A stretch of DNA of 37,022 nucleotides from the NCBI RefSeq assembly GCF_000582685.1, contig NZ_KK073769.1:1146240-1183261 (forward strand), written 5' to 3'. This stretch comes from [Scytonema hofmanni] UTEX 2349 (GTDB taxonomy: Bacteria; Cyanobacteriota; Cyanobacteriia; Cyanobacteriales; Nostocaceae). The translations under genes were made by a program, and so were the position numbers. The notes under the pieces are model-generated. The model was not told the DNA's origin. It was given only the letters and a program-made list of their open reading frames with translations, and did not search any database. Below, piece by piece: positions 1 to 7,049 of the stretch (position 1 is its first letter; each line of letters opens with the position of its first letter).

Positions 1-336
1 GCTTCTGGTCCCCACAGTAACATTAAAGAGTGTCCCAAGCTATTTGCTGGGGTCGATACTGCTACTGTCAAGAAGTTACAGCCTTCCAGGTATGATGAGG
101 CTAATCCGTGGGTGTACCAAGAAGTGACGAATGTTGTACCGGTGAGCCAACCGCCTAATGCGAGGAAGGCGGTTGGGAATAATAATATCCCTGACCAACC
201 TACGAATACAAAGCGATCGCGCTTCAACCAGTCGTCTAGTACGTCAAACCACCCTCTACTGGGGGCGCGTCCTACTGCGATGGTCATTTCAGAAAATCTC
301 CAAAAGTTTATAAGTTCAGGTTTTCTCTATCTATAG
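1..336 (+). CDS. 3' end of an unrecognised protein (5' part outside window)
   Basis: Frame 1 is open from the first base to a TAG at 334-336, giving about 111 residues of a C-terminal tail. It begins ASGPHSNIKECPKLFAGVDT and runs into a low-complexity stretch rich in N, P, S and T. I do not recognise the family. There is no membrane segment or obvious catalytic motif. A GTG at 112 could start a 74-residue product, but the frame is open upstream of it, so a truncated larger gene is more likely. The tail composition suggests a disordered C-terminus. Confidence 0.35.
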   Translation, partial: ASGPHSNIKECPKLFAGVDTATVKKLQPSRYDEANPWVYQEVTNVVPVSQPPNARKAVGNNNIPDQPTNTKRSRFNQSSSTSNHPLLGARPTAMVISENLQKFISSGFLYL

Positions 337-489
337 ATTGCGATTTTACTGCTATCTATAAGACAGAACACAAACTGGGTTATTAATCCAGTTTACAATT
401 TTTTACTGTGTCTCATTATTCTATAACTATTCTTTCTCATTTTTCTACACAATTTTTAACTGAATGTAATATTTATATTTATTTAAGAT

Positions 490-545
490 TTATAAGGGGC
501 AAGGGGCAATGGGCAATGGGCATTGCCCACACGTTAAAATGATTG
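490..545. repeat. gggcaa/gggcatt heptamer repeats
   Basis: Short tandem G-rich heptamers (ggggcaa, tgggcaa, tgggcat) sit just upstream of the UPF0367 gene and end in the complementary ttgccca, so a small hairpin can form. The same unit recurs at 13497-13530, 20996-21038 and 27803-27835. The rest of the 337-542 spacer is AT-rich without clear signals. Confidence 0.6.
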
Positions 546-572
546 CTACAGTTAAATTTCATTAACCGATTC

Positions 573-845
573 ATGTTCACAATCGATTTGACCTTAAGAA
601 ATACGCCTTTCCCGGTATCAGTACAACGTAAGACATCTGAGGATGCTGAAGCTGTTTACCAATTGATTTTGGCAGCGATGCGCTCCGGCAATCCTGATAT
701 TGTGGAACTAATATGTGAGGGCAAGACAGAGAAAAAAATTGCCGTCCGTGCTAGTGAAATTTCTGGGGTACAAATATCTCAGAAAGATGGTGTAGCTGCT
801 GGTGGTTCTAGACCACCTGGTTTCTTTGCCCTAGCGTCTGAATAA
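573..845 (+). CDS. UPF0367 family protein
   Basis: A 90-residue soluble protein beginning MFTIDLTLRNTPFPVSVQRK. From memory it closely matches the small UPF0367 family found across cyanobacteria, including the conserved C-terminal end with KIAVRASEISGVQISQKDG and a terminal PPGFFALASE. The frame extends upstream to a TTG at 543, but the ATG at 573 gives the family's usual length and N-terminus. Function is unknown. It lies 18 bases upstream of the ABC ATPase in the same direction, so the two are probably co-transcribed. Confidence 0.85.
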   Translation: MFTIDLTLRNTPFPVSVQRKTSEDAEAVYQLILAAMRSGNPDIVELICEGKTEKKIAVRASEISGVQISQKDGVAAGGSRPPGFFALASE

Positions 846-863
846 GCCATCGGCGGTATAAAA

Positions 864-1532
864 ATGGCGGAATTGGGCATTGAGGTAAAGGATTTAAACT
901 TCAGTTGGACTAATGGAGAGAAAGTTATCAAATCTTGCTCTTTAGAAGTACCTCAAGGTGAATTTTGGATGCTTTTGGGTACTAATGGCAGTGGCAAATC
1001 AACTTTGCTTAGATTACTTGCGGGATTATTAGCACCTCAGTCTGGAGAAATTCGGATTTTGCATCCGGTTGGCTTTGTCTTCCAAAATCCGGATCATCAA
1101 TTGGTAATGCCAACTGTTGGTGCAGATGTGGCTTTTGGATTGGTAGAAGAAAAATTGCCGCCAAAAGTAGTCAGAGCAAGGGTTGAGGAAGCGCTGGGGG
1201 CAGTGAATTTGCTTTCATTGCAACGACGCCCCATCTATGCTTTGAGTGGTGGACAGAAGCAGCGAGTGGCAATTGCTGGTGCGATCGCTCGTCGCTGTGA
1301 AGTTTTACTATTGGATGAACCTACTGCTTTACTCGATCCAGATAGTCAACTGGACTTAGTAGCTCAAGTACAGCGCTTAGTCAAGAGTCGCAAGATGACG
1401 GCTCTTTGGGTAACGCATCGCCTAGACGAGTTAAATTACTGTGATGGCGCTTTTTTGCTAGAAAAAGGCTCTTTAGTGGATAAAGGTGAAGCTTCACGTC
1501 TAAAACAACGTTTGATGGAGGATGCTAGCTAG
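864..1532 (+). CDS. ABC transporter ATP-binding protein, ECF/CbiO-like
   Basis: A 222-residue nucleotide-binding subunit with all ABC motifs: Walker A GTNGSGKST at residues 39-47, Q-loop Q74, signature LSGGQ at 127-131, Walker B EVLLLDEP at 146-153 and switch His185. The FQNPDHQLVMPTVGADVAFG block after the Q-loop is typical of energy-coupling-factor (CbiO/EcfA) ATPases, which drive vitamin or metal uptake. No permease or substrate-binding gene is nearby, so the membrane partner must be encoded elsewhere and the substrate cannot be named. It follows the UPF0367 gene with an 18-base gap, a probable two-gene operon. Confidence 0.85.
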   Translation: MAELGIEVKDLNFSWTNGEKVIKSCSLEVPQGEFWMLLGTNGSGKSTLLRLLAGLLAPQSGEIRILHPVGFVFQNPDHQLVMPTVGADVAFGLVEEKLPPKVVRARVEEALGAVNLLSLQRRPIYALSGGQKQRVAIAGAIARRCEVLLLDEPTALLDPDSQLDLVAQVQRLVKSRKMTALWVTHRLDELNYCDGAFLLEKGSLVDKGEASRLKQRLMEDAS

Positions 1533-1566
1533 TTGATGTGAAAGCTCTCTTATCTTCAACAAATGC

Positions 1567-1572
1567 TATAAT
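1567..1572 (+). promoter_or_regulatory. -10 promoter element
   Basis: A perfect TATAAT preceded by TGC lies 35 bases after the ABC ATPase stop. It would start a transcript near 1579, directed into the structured spacer. No convincing -35 box is visible 17 bases upstream, so this could be an extended -10 or regulated promoter. Confidence 0.45.
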
Positions 1573-1578
1573 TTGCGT

Positions 1579-1956
1579 ATAGCTTCAATGCTTGTAAACA
1601 GTAAATATCAAGGTTAGAAACCTTTTTGGTAAACCTTACCTCTGTAAAACAAGTAGGTAACAGCGTCAAAAAAAATACTAATATTTACTGTTTCGTCCAT
1701 GAGTAGCGAAAACCAAGCACCAGGACAAAATATAAAGTGCGCGAGGTGTAAACCTTGTGCATAGTTTGATACGCCCTGGCTAAGAGAGAATCTTAGGTTG
1801 AGTATTTGTTAACATGCGTTGGGAATTGTTAACGAAAATGTATCGGTACACGACGAAGCCTCTTAATATCTAGTTGTCCAGCTTTGTTTTATCCCAAGCT
1901 AATAATTGATTAGTAATTAAAAACAACTGCAACGCGCCTCTAAAAAGGCGCGTTTT
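1579..1956 (+). ncRNA. candidate structured non-coding RNA or long 5' leader
   Basis: This gene-free stretch has a good -10 box before it and an intrinsic terminator at its end. It contains successive hairpins. GGTAAACCTTACC and a TTACCT/AGGTAA pair lie in the first 80 bases. A 9-bp stem at 1739-1747/1752-1760 (two G-U pairs) is closed by the GNRA-type tetraloop GTAA. A 6-bp stem lies at 1780-1785/1791-1796. Two GTTAAC motifs follow. I could not match it to tmRNA, RNase P RNA, SRP RNA or 6S RNA. It could be a free RNA or an attenuating leader of the NYN gene at 2091. A 21-codon ORF (1699-1764) lies inside, ending in a C-x2-C-x2-C pattern; I do not claim it is translated. Confidence 0.45.
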
Positions 1957-1957
1957 C
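1932..1957 (+). terminator. intrinsic terminator
   Basis: A perfect 8-bp stem ACGCGCCT (1932-1939) / AGGCGCGT (1946-1953) with a 6-base loop is followed by TTTC. It ends the candidate RNA and lies 134 bases upstream of the next gene. Confidence 0.8.
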
Positions 1958-2090
1958 AGTTTATACAGCAACTTTAGACAATTGATCTACATTTTTTGTT
2001 TTCTGTAACATAGAGTTACAAGTACTGCTTCAACTACTATAAAAGTTATGAATGAATTTTGTTAACTCTAGATAATTGTGATTAAAAACC

Positions 2091-2627
2091 ATGCCCCCCT
2101 CCTCACTTTCAGCCGTTTTGTTAGTAGACGGCTACAATATAATTGGCACCTGGCATTGCCTGAAAAAAACCCGTGACCATGTTGGATTAGAGGCAGCACG
2201 CGGCGAATTGATTGAAACTTTAATCAGTTACACTGCTTTTGAGGGTTATGAGACTCAAATCGTGTTTGATGCCCAATATCAAAATTCCTCTAGCAATAAA
2301 GAAGTTATTACACAGCTTTTATCAGTTCATTACACTGATTTTGGACAGACTGCTGACACATACATCGAAAAAACCTGTGCGTCTTTGCGCTCTTCATTAT
2401 CTCGCGTAATTGTTGCCACATCAGACCGAGCACAACAGTTGATGATACTAGGTTATGGTGCTGAATGGTTGTCCGCTCAAAAACTATGTTGGGAAGTGGA
2501 AGCCACGGTGTGTCGATCGCGGCAAAAGTATCAAACAAAAAAACAATCTAAAACTAGATTTCTCGCAAATTCTATTGATCCCAAAGCGCGGCAGCGTCTG
2601 GCGCAATTGCGAATGGGAGTAAATTAA
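2091..2627 (+). CDS. NYN-domain (YacP/Rae1-like) ribonuclease
   Basis: 178 residues. The N-terminal LLVDGYNIIG is the hallmark of the YacP branch of NYN/PIN-like nucleases. Conserved acidic positions fit a metal-binding site: D13 in VDGYN, D60 in VFDAQ, D89 in TADTYIE and D112 in TSDRAQQ. In Bacillus the homologue Rae1 cuts mRNA at the ribosome. The role in cyanobacteria is unsettled. The C-terminus is basic (KKQSKTR, KARQRL), consistent with RNA or ribosome binding. The ATG at 2091 gives the expected start close to the first strand of the fold. It appears monocistronic and lies downstream of the structured spacer, whose terminator could attenuate it. Confidence 0.85.
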   Translation: MPPSSLSAVLLVDGYNIIGTWHCLKKTRDHVGLEAARGELIETLISYTAFEGYETQIVFDAQYQNSSSNKEVITQLLSVHYTDFGQTADTYIEKTCASLRSSLSRVIVATSDRAQQLMILGYGAEWLSAQKLCWEVEATVCRSRQKYQTKKQSKTRFLANSIDPKARQRLAQLRMGVN

Positions 2628-2780
2628 ATATTAACATTAATTTATCGCCAAGTTACCTCTGTCATTGGGTTTGGATGCAAAGGATTATGGACTCTAAGTA
2701 TCTTGCAAAAAGTTTTTTGAAAAAATTTCGCTCAGGTACTTGCCAAATCCTATCTTTACCCTTAATATAAAAAAATGTGA

Positions 2781-2852
<72 letters not shown>

Positions 2853-2877
2853 TTAAGTAAAGGGTAAAAAGTGAAGG

Positions 2878-4074
2878 ATGAAGGGTGAAAAAAATAATTT
2901 CAAACTTCAATCCTCAACCTTTCAGCAGTTATGGTTGCTTGATTCATCGGTAACGTTTCTGAATCATGGTTCCTTTGGTGCTTGTCCTAAAGTTGTGCTG
3001 GAAGCGCAACAACGATTACGGGAACAGTTGGAACATGAACCTCTGCGCTTTTTTGGCAGGGAGTGGGAAGGGTTGCTGGATGATGCAAGGAGAAAACTAG
3101 CGGTGTTTGTGGGTGCGGATGCCGAAAATTTGGTATTTGTTCCAAATGCGACGACTGGCGTTAATTGTGTATTGCGATCGCTTGTCTTTCATCCAGAAGA
3201 TGAAATTCTCACAACTAACCACGAATATAACGCTTGCCGTAATGCTTTAGATTTTATCGCTAGTCGCACTGGAGCGCGGGTGGTGGTGGCAAAAATTCCT
3301 TTTCCTTTAGAATCGTCAGAACAAATTTTATCAGCGGTAATTGAACAGGTTTCACCAAAAACGCGATTAGCACTTTTGGATCATGTTACCAGCCAAACTG
3401 GGTTAATCTTCCCGATTCAGCAGTTGGTAAAAGAGTTGCAACAGCGCGGTGTGGATACCCTTGTAGATGGTGCCCATGCGCCGGGAATGCTTCCTTTAAA
3501 TTTATCAGAAATTGGGGCGACTTATTACACCGGAAATTGTCATAAATGGTTGTGTGCGCCGAAAGGTGCGGCGTTTTTGTATGTACGATGCGATAAACAG
3601 TTAGAAATTCGTCCGTTGACAATTAGCCACGGTACAAACTCACCACGAACTGATAAATCACGCTTTCAGTTGGAATTTGATTGGATGGGTACAGACGATC
3701 CTACAGCTTATATGTGCGTACCGGAAGCGATCGCTTTTATGGGTTCTCTGTTACCTGGTGGGTGGAATGAATTAAGACAGCGAAATCATCAGCTAGCATT
3801 GCAGGCAAGACAGTTACTTTGTGAAGCGTTGAATGTGTCGATGCCGTGTCCAGATGAGATGATTGGTTCTATGGCAGTTGTTCCCATGCCAGAAGTGTTG
3901 GAAAGTCGCAATTTTATGGCTTTGCACGATGAATTATTTGATAGATTTGGGATTCAAGTGCAAGTGATTCCCTGGCAGGAAAAACCGAAGTTATTAGTCA
4001 GGGTTTCGGCGCAAATTTACAATACACCAGAACAGTACGAGTATTTGGGTAAAGCGCTGAGAACGTTTCTGTAG
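2878..4074 (+). CDS. class V aminotransferase, isopenicillin-N-epimerase-like
   Basis: 398 residues of a PLP-dependent fold-type I enzyme. FLNHGSFGACP (residues 27-37) is the phosphate/substrate loop typical of the CefD-like branch. VDGAH at 196-200 supplies the Asp that contacts the PLP ring nitrogen (D197). GNCHKWLCAPKG contains the Schiff-base lysine K223. Family members act as epimerases, cysteine desulfurase-like enzymes or hercynylcysteine lyase-like enzymes, so the substrate is open. The start is taken at the ATG 25 bases after the tRNA. The 3' side runs immediately into a decayed CHAT fragment. Confidence 0.85.
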   Translation: MKGEKNNFKLQSSTFQQLWLLDSSVTFLNHGSFGACPKVVLEAQQRLREQLEHEPLRFFGREWEGLLDDARRKLAVFVGADAENLVFVPNATTGVNCVLRSLVFHPEDEILTTNHEYNACRNALDFIASRTGARVVVAKIPFPLESSEQILSAVIEQVSPKTRLALLDHVTSQTGLIFPIQQLVKELQQRGVDTLVDGAHAPGMLPLNLSEIGATYYTGNCHKWLCAPKGAAFLYVRCDKQLEIRPLTISHGTNSPRTDKSRFQLEFDWMGTDDPTAYMCVPEAIAFMGSLLPGGWNELRQRNHQLALQARQLLCEALNVSMPCPDEMIGSMAVVPMPEVLESRNFMALHDELFDRFGIQVQVIPWQEKPKLLVRVSAQIYNTPEQYEYLGKALRTFL

Positions 4075-4084
4075 CGAAGAGTTA

Positions 4085-4222
4085 ATGACAGAATTTTCTC
4101 AAAATCTTCAAAAAAGCCCTGACAAAGCGCAAGCACTGCGACAAGCAATGTTGACGACGATGAAAAAGAGTCCGAATCCCGTTGATTGGGCAGCTTTTAC
4201 TCTCATTGGGGAAGCGGAGTGA
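4085..4222 (+). pseudogene. C-terminal remnant of a CHAT-domain protein
   Basis: A 45-codon frame beginning MTEFSQNLQKSPDKAQALRQ ends in SPNPVDWAAFTLIGEAE, then TGA. CHAT (caspase-like) proteins finish with this arrangement: a helix of the type ALRxAMLTTM, then HPYYWAAFTLIG. The intact CHAT protein at 9709-13407 has the corresponding HPYYWAAFTIAG. Only this tail survives, with the catalytic His/Cys regions absent. It starts 10 bases after the aminotransferase stop. The YY of the canonical motif has become VD, another sign of decay. Confidence 0.7.
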
Positions 4223-4623
4223 ATTTTGTACAGAAAAAAAGAATTAACCGCAGATGAAGATAGATAAACGCCGATGGACGCAGATAAATTTGTACCTCAG
4301 GAGACTAGTAAACACTATAATGCGATCGCAACCCGATGCATTTAAAAACGCTACGCTTCTACGCTCATGCTGTACTTGGTACAACAAGAGCATAAATTCC
4401 TGATACCAATTCTTTATGAGGCTGCGCTTAATAACCCGACGAGTAAACTCGCGGCTAAACGAACGAAGCTTACCTGCGTGGGCTAAATTAGGCGCATCTT
4501 CACACAGAAATGGTATGACGAAAATTTATCACAAAAACTCTGCGTCACTCTGCGCTCCTCTGCGTTAAAAAAACGCTACGCTTTTACGCTCATGCTGTAC
4601 TATAGCGGTTCTCGGTTGAGTGA
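4223..4623. repeat. repeat-rich gene-free spacer
   Basis: No gene is visible here. It holds several scattered repeats common in cyanobacterial spacers: aaccgcagatgaagatagat-type sequence (about 4245-4290), ctctgcg heptamers (about 4540-4566), and two near-identical 32-base copies of a unit containing aacgctacgcttctacgct followed by catgctgtact, at 4344-4375 and about 4570-4601. Confidence 0.6.
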
Positions 4624-4709
4624 GATAAACGTATATGTAAAATTTGGATTCAATATAACGGCACGGAAGAGTCTGTTGCTGAACGACTAGTTAAGATGGG
4701 TGATAGAAA
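4624..4709 (+). pseudogene. XisI-like C-terminal remnant
   Basis: One frame reads DKRICKIWIQYNGTEESVAE followed by RLVKMGDRK. I recognise KIWIQxNGTEESxAxxLVxMG as the C-terminal part of XisI, the partner of XisH, which is involved in excision of the fdxN element during heterocyst development and is widespread in cyanobacteria. The frame breaks upstream (stop TGA) and downstream, where the MITE-like element at 4710 begins. The expected continuation (P-K-x-D-I-V-L-x-F) is absent. No xisH is visible. Confidence 0.5.
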
Positions 4710-4875
4710 GTGCCGATTTATATTATATTATGTCCGGGCAATTAAGCAAACAGACCCGGAACCCCACCCCGCCAAAGCTGCGCTTTAGCTCCCCTCCCCG
4801 CTTGCGGGGAGGGGTTGGGGGTGGGGTTCTTTTATTATGGGTAATTTGGCGGACATGATATTACTTAATCGGCAC
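4710..4875. mobile_element. MITE-like element with imperfect ~26-base terminal inverted repeats
   Basis: The left end GTGCCGATTTATATTATATT (continuing ATGTCCG, 4710-4736) is an imperfect inverse of the right end, 4850-4875 (CGGACATGATATTAC, then CGGCAC). There is no coding capacity. The interior carries the GC-rich palindrome at 4760-4828. AAA flanks both sides, possibly a target duplication. It interrupts the XisI-like remnant. Confidence 0.6.
4760..4828. repeat. GC-rich double palindrome, copy 1
   Basis: Outer arms AACCCCACCCC (4760-4770) and GGGGTGGGGTT (4818-4828) enclose an inner 10-bp stem CCCCTCCCCG/CGGGGAGGGG (4791-4800/4805-4814) with loop CTTG. A second copy lies at 31552-31620 in an unrelated context. 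Confidence 0.8.
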
Positions 4876-4908
4876 AAATAAAGAAAGTGAACTATTCCGT
4901 TGGGTGCA

Positions 4909-6234
4909 TTAAGTTGTATACTCAGCGTTAATTTTCACATAGTCGTAACTCAAATCACAACCCCAAGCTTTACCCGAACCGTGTCCATTACCAACGCTGA
5001 CTGCAATTATCACGGGATTATCTAGGCTTTGAGCTTTAATTGTACTGCGTTCGCGAAGCGTGTCCGAAGGACTCTCGCCTAACAAATCATTGCTCATATT
5101 TGTCTGTGGTTTAAAAGCATTCGCTGCTGCTTCTTTCAAATAAGCACTCGCTGCTGTACGATCAAATGGTATTGGTTGACCATTCTCCATCATCAAGAAA
5201 TCCCCTAATTTAATTTGCAGATTTTCTTGCTCAAATGGAATACCTGCACGTCCAGCAGCAGCAGCGATGCGTCCCCAGTTTGGATCGCGTCCAAATATGG
5301 CAGACTTAACTAAAGATGATCCGACGATGGTTTTGGCGATTTGATTAGCTGCTTGTTCATTACTTGCACCACTAACTTGCACTTCAATTAGACAAGTTGC
5401 ACCTTCACCATCACGAGCGATCGCTTTCGCTAAATGCTGGCATACTGCTGTTAACATCGCTTCTAATTTTTCCGCTTCTGCACCCATTTCGGTAATTGCT
5501 GGAGTGCGAGATTGACCGTTGGCAAGCGCTATCAAGCTATCATTGGTGCTAGTATCGCCATCCACGGTGATTGAATTAAAGCTTCTATCTGCTGCACGAC
5601 TTAACATTTGTTGCCACAGAGTCGGTGCAACTGCGGCATCACAAGTAACAAATGCTAACATAGTTGCCATATTCGGATGAATCATTCCCGAACCTTTGGC
5701 AATGCCACCAATTCGCACCGGGCGATCGCCTATACTTGTTTCTAAAGCAATGGATTTTGTGACTAAATCGGTGGTAATAATCGCGCCGGCGGCTGCATCT
5801 GAACCTGTTTCTGATAATGCTGCCACCAGCTTACCAATCCCAGTCCGCAAAGGTTCCATCTTAATTCTTTGACCGATTACACCTGTAGAAGCAAGCAAAA
5901 TCGATTCTGAAGGCATATTTAACTCTTGCCCTAATAGCATCGCACATTCTAAAGCATCTAACCAGCCTTCATTACCCGTTGCCGCATTTGCTTGTCCCGC
6001 ATTGCAAAGAATAGCACGAGCGCTATGCTTTGCTTGCAAGCGTTGGCGACAATAATCTACACAGGCAGCTTTTACTTGAGAAGTGGTGAATACACCAGCT
6101 GCGATCGCTTCTACATCTGATACTATCAAAGCCAAATCCGGCAAACCCGAAGCTTTTAAACCTGCGGTAATTCCTGCTGCTCGATAACCTCTAGGTGCTG
6201 TCACACCACCAGTAATTTCTTGCCAGTCATTCAT
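4909..6234 (-). CDS. argJ: bifunctional glutamate N-acetyltransferase / N-acetylglutamate synthase
   Basis: 441 residues. ArgJ moves the acetyl group from N-acetylornithine to glutamate and closes the acetyl cycle of arginine synthesis. The precursor cleaves itself at an Ala-Thr bond: HPNMATMLAFVTCDA gives A190/T191, and T191 becomes the nucleophile. GSGKAWGCDLSYDYVKINAE near the C-terminus is the family end. The protein is longer than the roughly 410 residues usual in the family. The extra stretch lies around residues 375-400 and includes ESPSDTLRERS, encoded by a dispersed repeat at 5047-5079 inside the gene. The enzyme probably tolerates this surface insertion because the frame and both flanks are intact. 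It is monocistronic, followed downstream by repeats. Confidence 0.93.
   Translation of the reverse strand: MNDWQEITGGVTAPRGYRAAGITAGLKASGLPDLALIVSDVEAIAAGVFTTSQVKAACVDYCRQRLQAKHSARAILCNAGQANAATGNEGWLDALECAMLLGQELNMPSESILLASTGVIGQRIKMEPLRTGIGKLVAALSETGSDAAAGAIITTDLVTKSIALETSIGDRPVRIGGIAKGSGMIHPNMATMLAFVTCDAAVAPTLWQQMLSRAADRSFNSITVDGDTSTNDSLIALANGQSRTPAITEMGAEAEKLEAMLTAVCQHLAKAIARDGEGATCLIEVQVSGASNEQAANQIAKTIVGSSLVKSAIFGRDPNWGRIAAAAGRAGIPFEQENLQIKLGDFLMMENGQPIPFDRTAASAYLKEAAANAFKPQTNMSNDLLGESPSDTLRERSTIKAQSLDNPVIIAVSVGNGHGSGKAWGCDLSYDYVKINAEYTT
5047..5079. repeat. dispersed repeat inserted in frame within argJ
   Basis: This holds gcgttcgcgaagcg followed by tgtccgaaggactctcgcc. It combines the palindrome TTCGCGAA with a small GTCC-gaa-GGAC hairpin. 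This unit is a familiar interspersed repeat of Nostoc-type genomes, normally found between genes. Here it encodes ArgJ residues about 386-396. Confidence 0.6.
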
Positions 6235-6358
6235 TATTCTTACCTAACAACTATTACTCTTTGCTTGAGGGGCGATTATATCAAGTCTTCGTCATCTCTA
6301 AGCAGTAATTTGTTAGTTATTAATAACTTGCTTATTTGAAACGCTGGCAAGTTTAGGA
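6235..6358. other. argJ upstream region
   Basis: This AT-rich spacer between the argJ start and the first 135-base repeat presumably holds the argJ promoter. I could not pick a convincing -10/-35 pair. Confidence 0.3.
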
Positions 6359-6494
6359 TAAAAACGAAAAAGGAGAGCTACTTGGGTGGCTCTCCAAATC
6401 ATCAGGGTGCATCTACTTAACATATAGTACCACATATGGGGTGAGGTGCAATACCCCCTATCAATTTTTTTGCAAAAATCTTTTGATGCAATTT
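6359..6494. repeat. ~135-base hairpin repeat, copy A
   Basis: Starts aaaacgaaaaaggagagc. The stem GGAGAGC (6372-6378) / GCTCTCC (6389-6395) is followed by the box catcagggtgcatct, an AT-rich stretch, ggggtgaggtgcaatacccc and a tail ending cttttgatgcaatttcc. It is nearly identical to copy B. Confidence 0.85.
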
Positions 6495-6506
6495 CCCCCA
6501 AACCAC

Positions 6507-6643
6507 AAAAACGAAAAAGGAGAGCTACTTGGGGTGGCTCTCCAAATCATCAGGGTGCATCTACTTAACATATAGTACCACATGTGGGGTGAGGTGCAAT
6601 ACCCCCTATCAAGTTTTTGGCGAAAATCTTTTGATGCAATTTC
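6507..6643. repeat. ~135-base hairpin repeat, copy B
   Basis: Same organisation as copy A with only a few changes (one extra G in the loop, catatgg to catgtgg, gcaaaaatc to gcgaaaatc). It is separated from copy A by about 12 bases, so A and B form a near-tandem pair. Confidence 0.85.
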
Positions 6644-6761
6644 CGTTTAATTAACAGTAACAAAAATCTACCTACCGTCGCAGAGAAGTTCCACTCCTTA
6701 GGTCTTGACAGTATGTATGATTTGCGTTTCCATGATATGACGCAATTTCTCCCAGAATTAT

Positions 6762-6880
6762 AAAAAAGAAAAAGAAGAGCCACTTGGGTAGCTCTCCAGA
6801 TCATCAGGGTGCATCTAATTATCACATTATACCATTTTGGGACTGAGGTGTAACACCCATCTTTGATGTAGTTTTTATCA
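6762..6880. repeat. ~135-base hairpin repeat, copy C (diverged)
   Basis: Keeps the stem region (aagagccacttgggtagctctc), the catcagggtgcatct box and the gaggtgtaacaccc block. The AT-rich middle and tail have diverged. It lies 118 bases after copy B. Confidence 0.75.
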
Positions 6881-6904
6881 AGCTATTGTGAAGAATTATC
6901 CGGG

Positions 6905-7046
6905 AAAATACAGTGAAGAGGGGGAAGGGGAGATGGGGGAGATGAGGAAGATGGGGGAGGAGGGGGAGAGTATTAAATTCTCCCTGTCCCCCTTGTCCCC
7001 CTTGTCTCCCTTGTCCCCCTTGTCCCCCTTGTCCCCCTTGTCTCCT
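6905..7046. repeat. G-rich/C-rich low-complexity inverted spacer
   Basis: A purine-rich block of gggga/gatggggga units (6905-6968) faces tandem cttgtccccc-type units (6980-7046) and can pair imperfectly with it. It lies immediately downstream of gatB and may act as its transcription end. Confidence 0.7.
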
Positions 7047-7049
7047 TTA

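Noticed and set aside
1579..1956. tmRNA, RNase P RNA or SRP RNA in this spacer
   Set aside because: None of the conserved sequence blocks of these RNAs is present. The region is reported only as an unassigned candidate.
6313..6825. Minus-strand ORFs of 62 and 86 codons in the hairpin repeats
   Set aside because: Both only translate the repeat units in reverse, sharing a peptide because the DNA repeats. No independent coding evidence.
6359..6880. Three spaced repeats as a degenerate CRISPR or tracrRNA
   Set aside because: The repeat is about 135 bases, copies are separated by 12 and 118 bases, and no cas gene is in the window.
6980..7046. Possible CRISPR array from regularly spaced cttgtccccc units
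   Set aside because: Units are about 10 bases, directly adjacent, without 30-40-base unique spacers. It is low-complexity tandem repeat.
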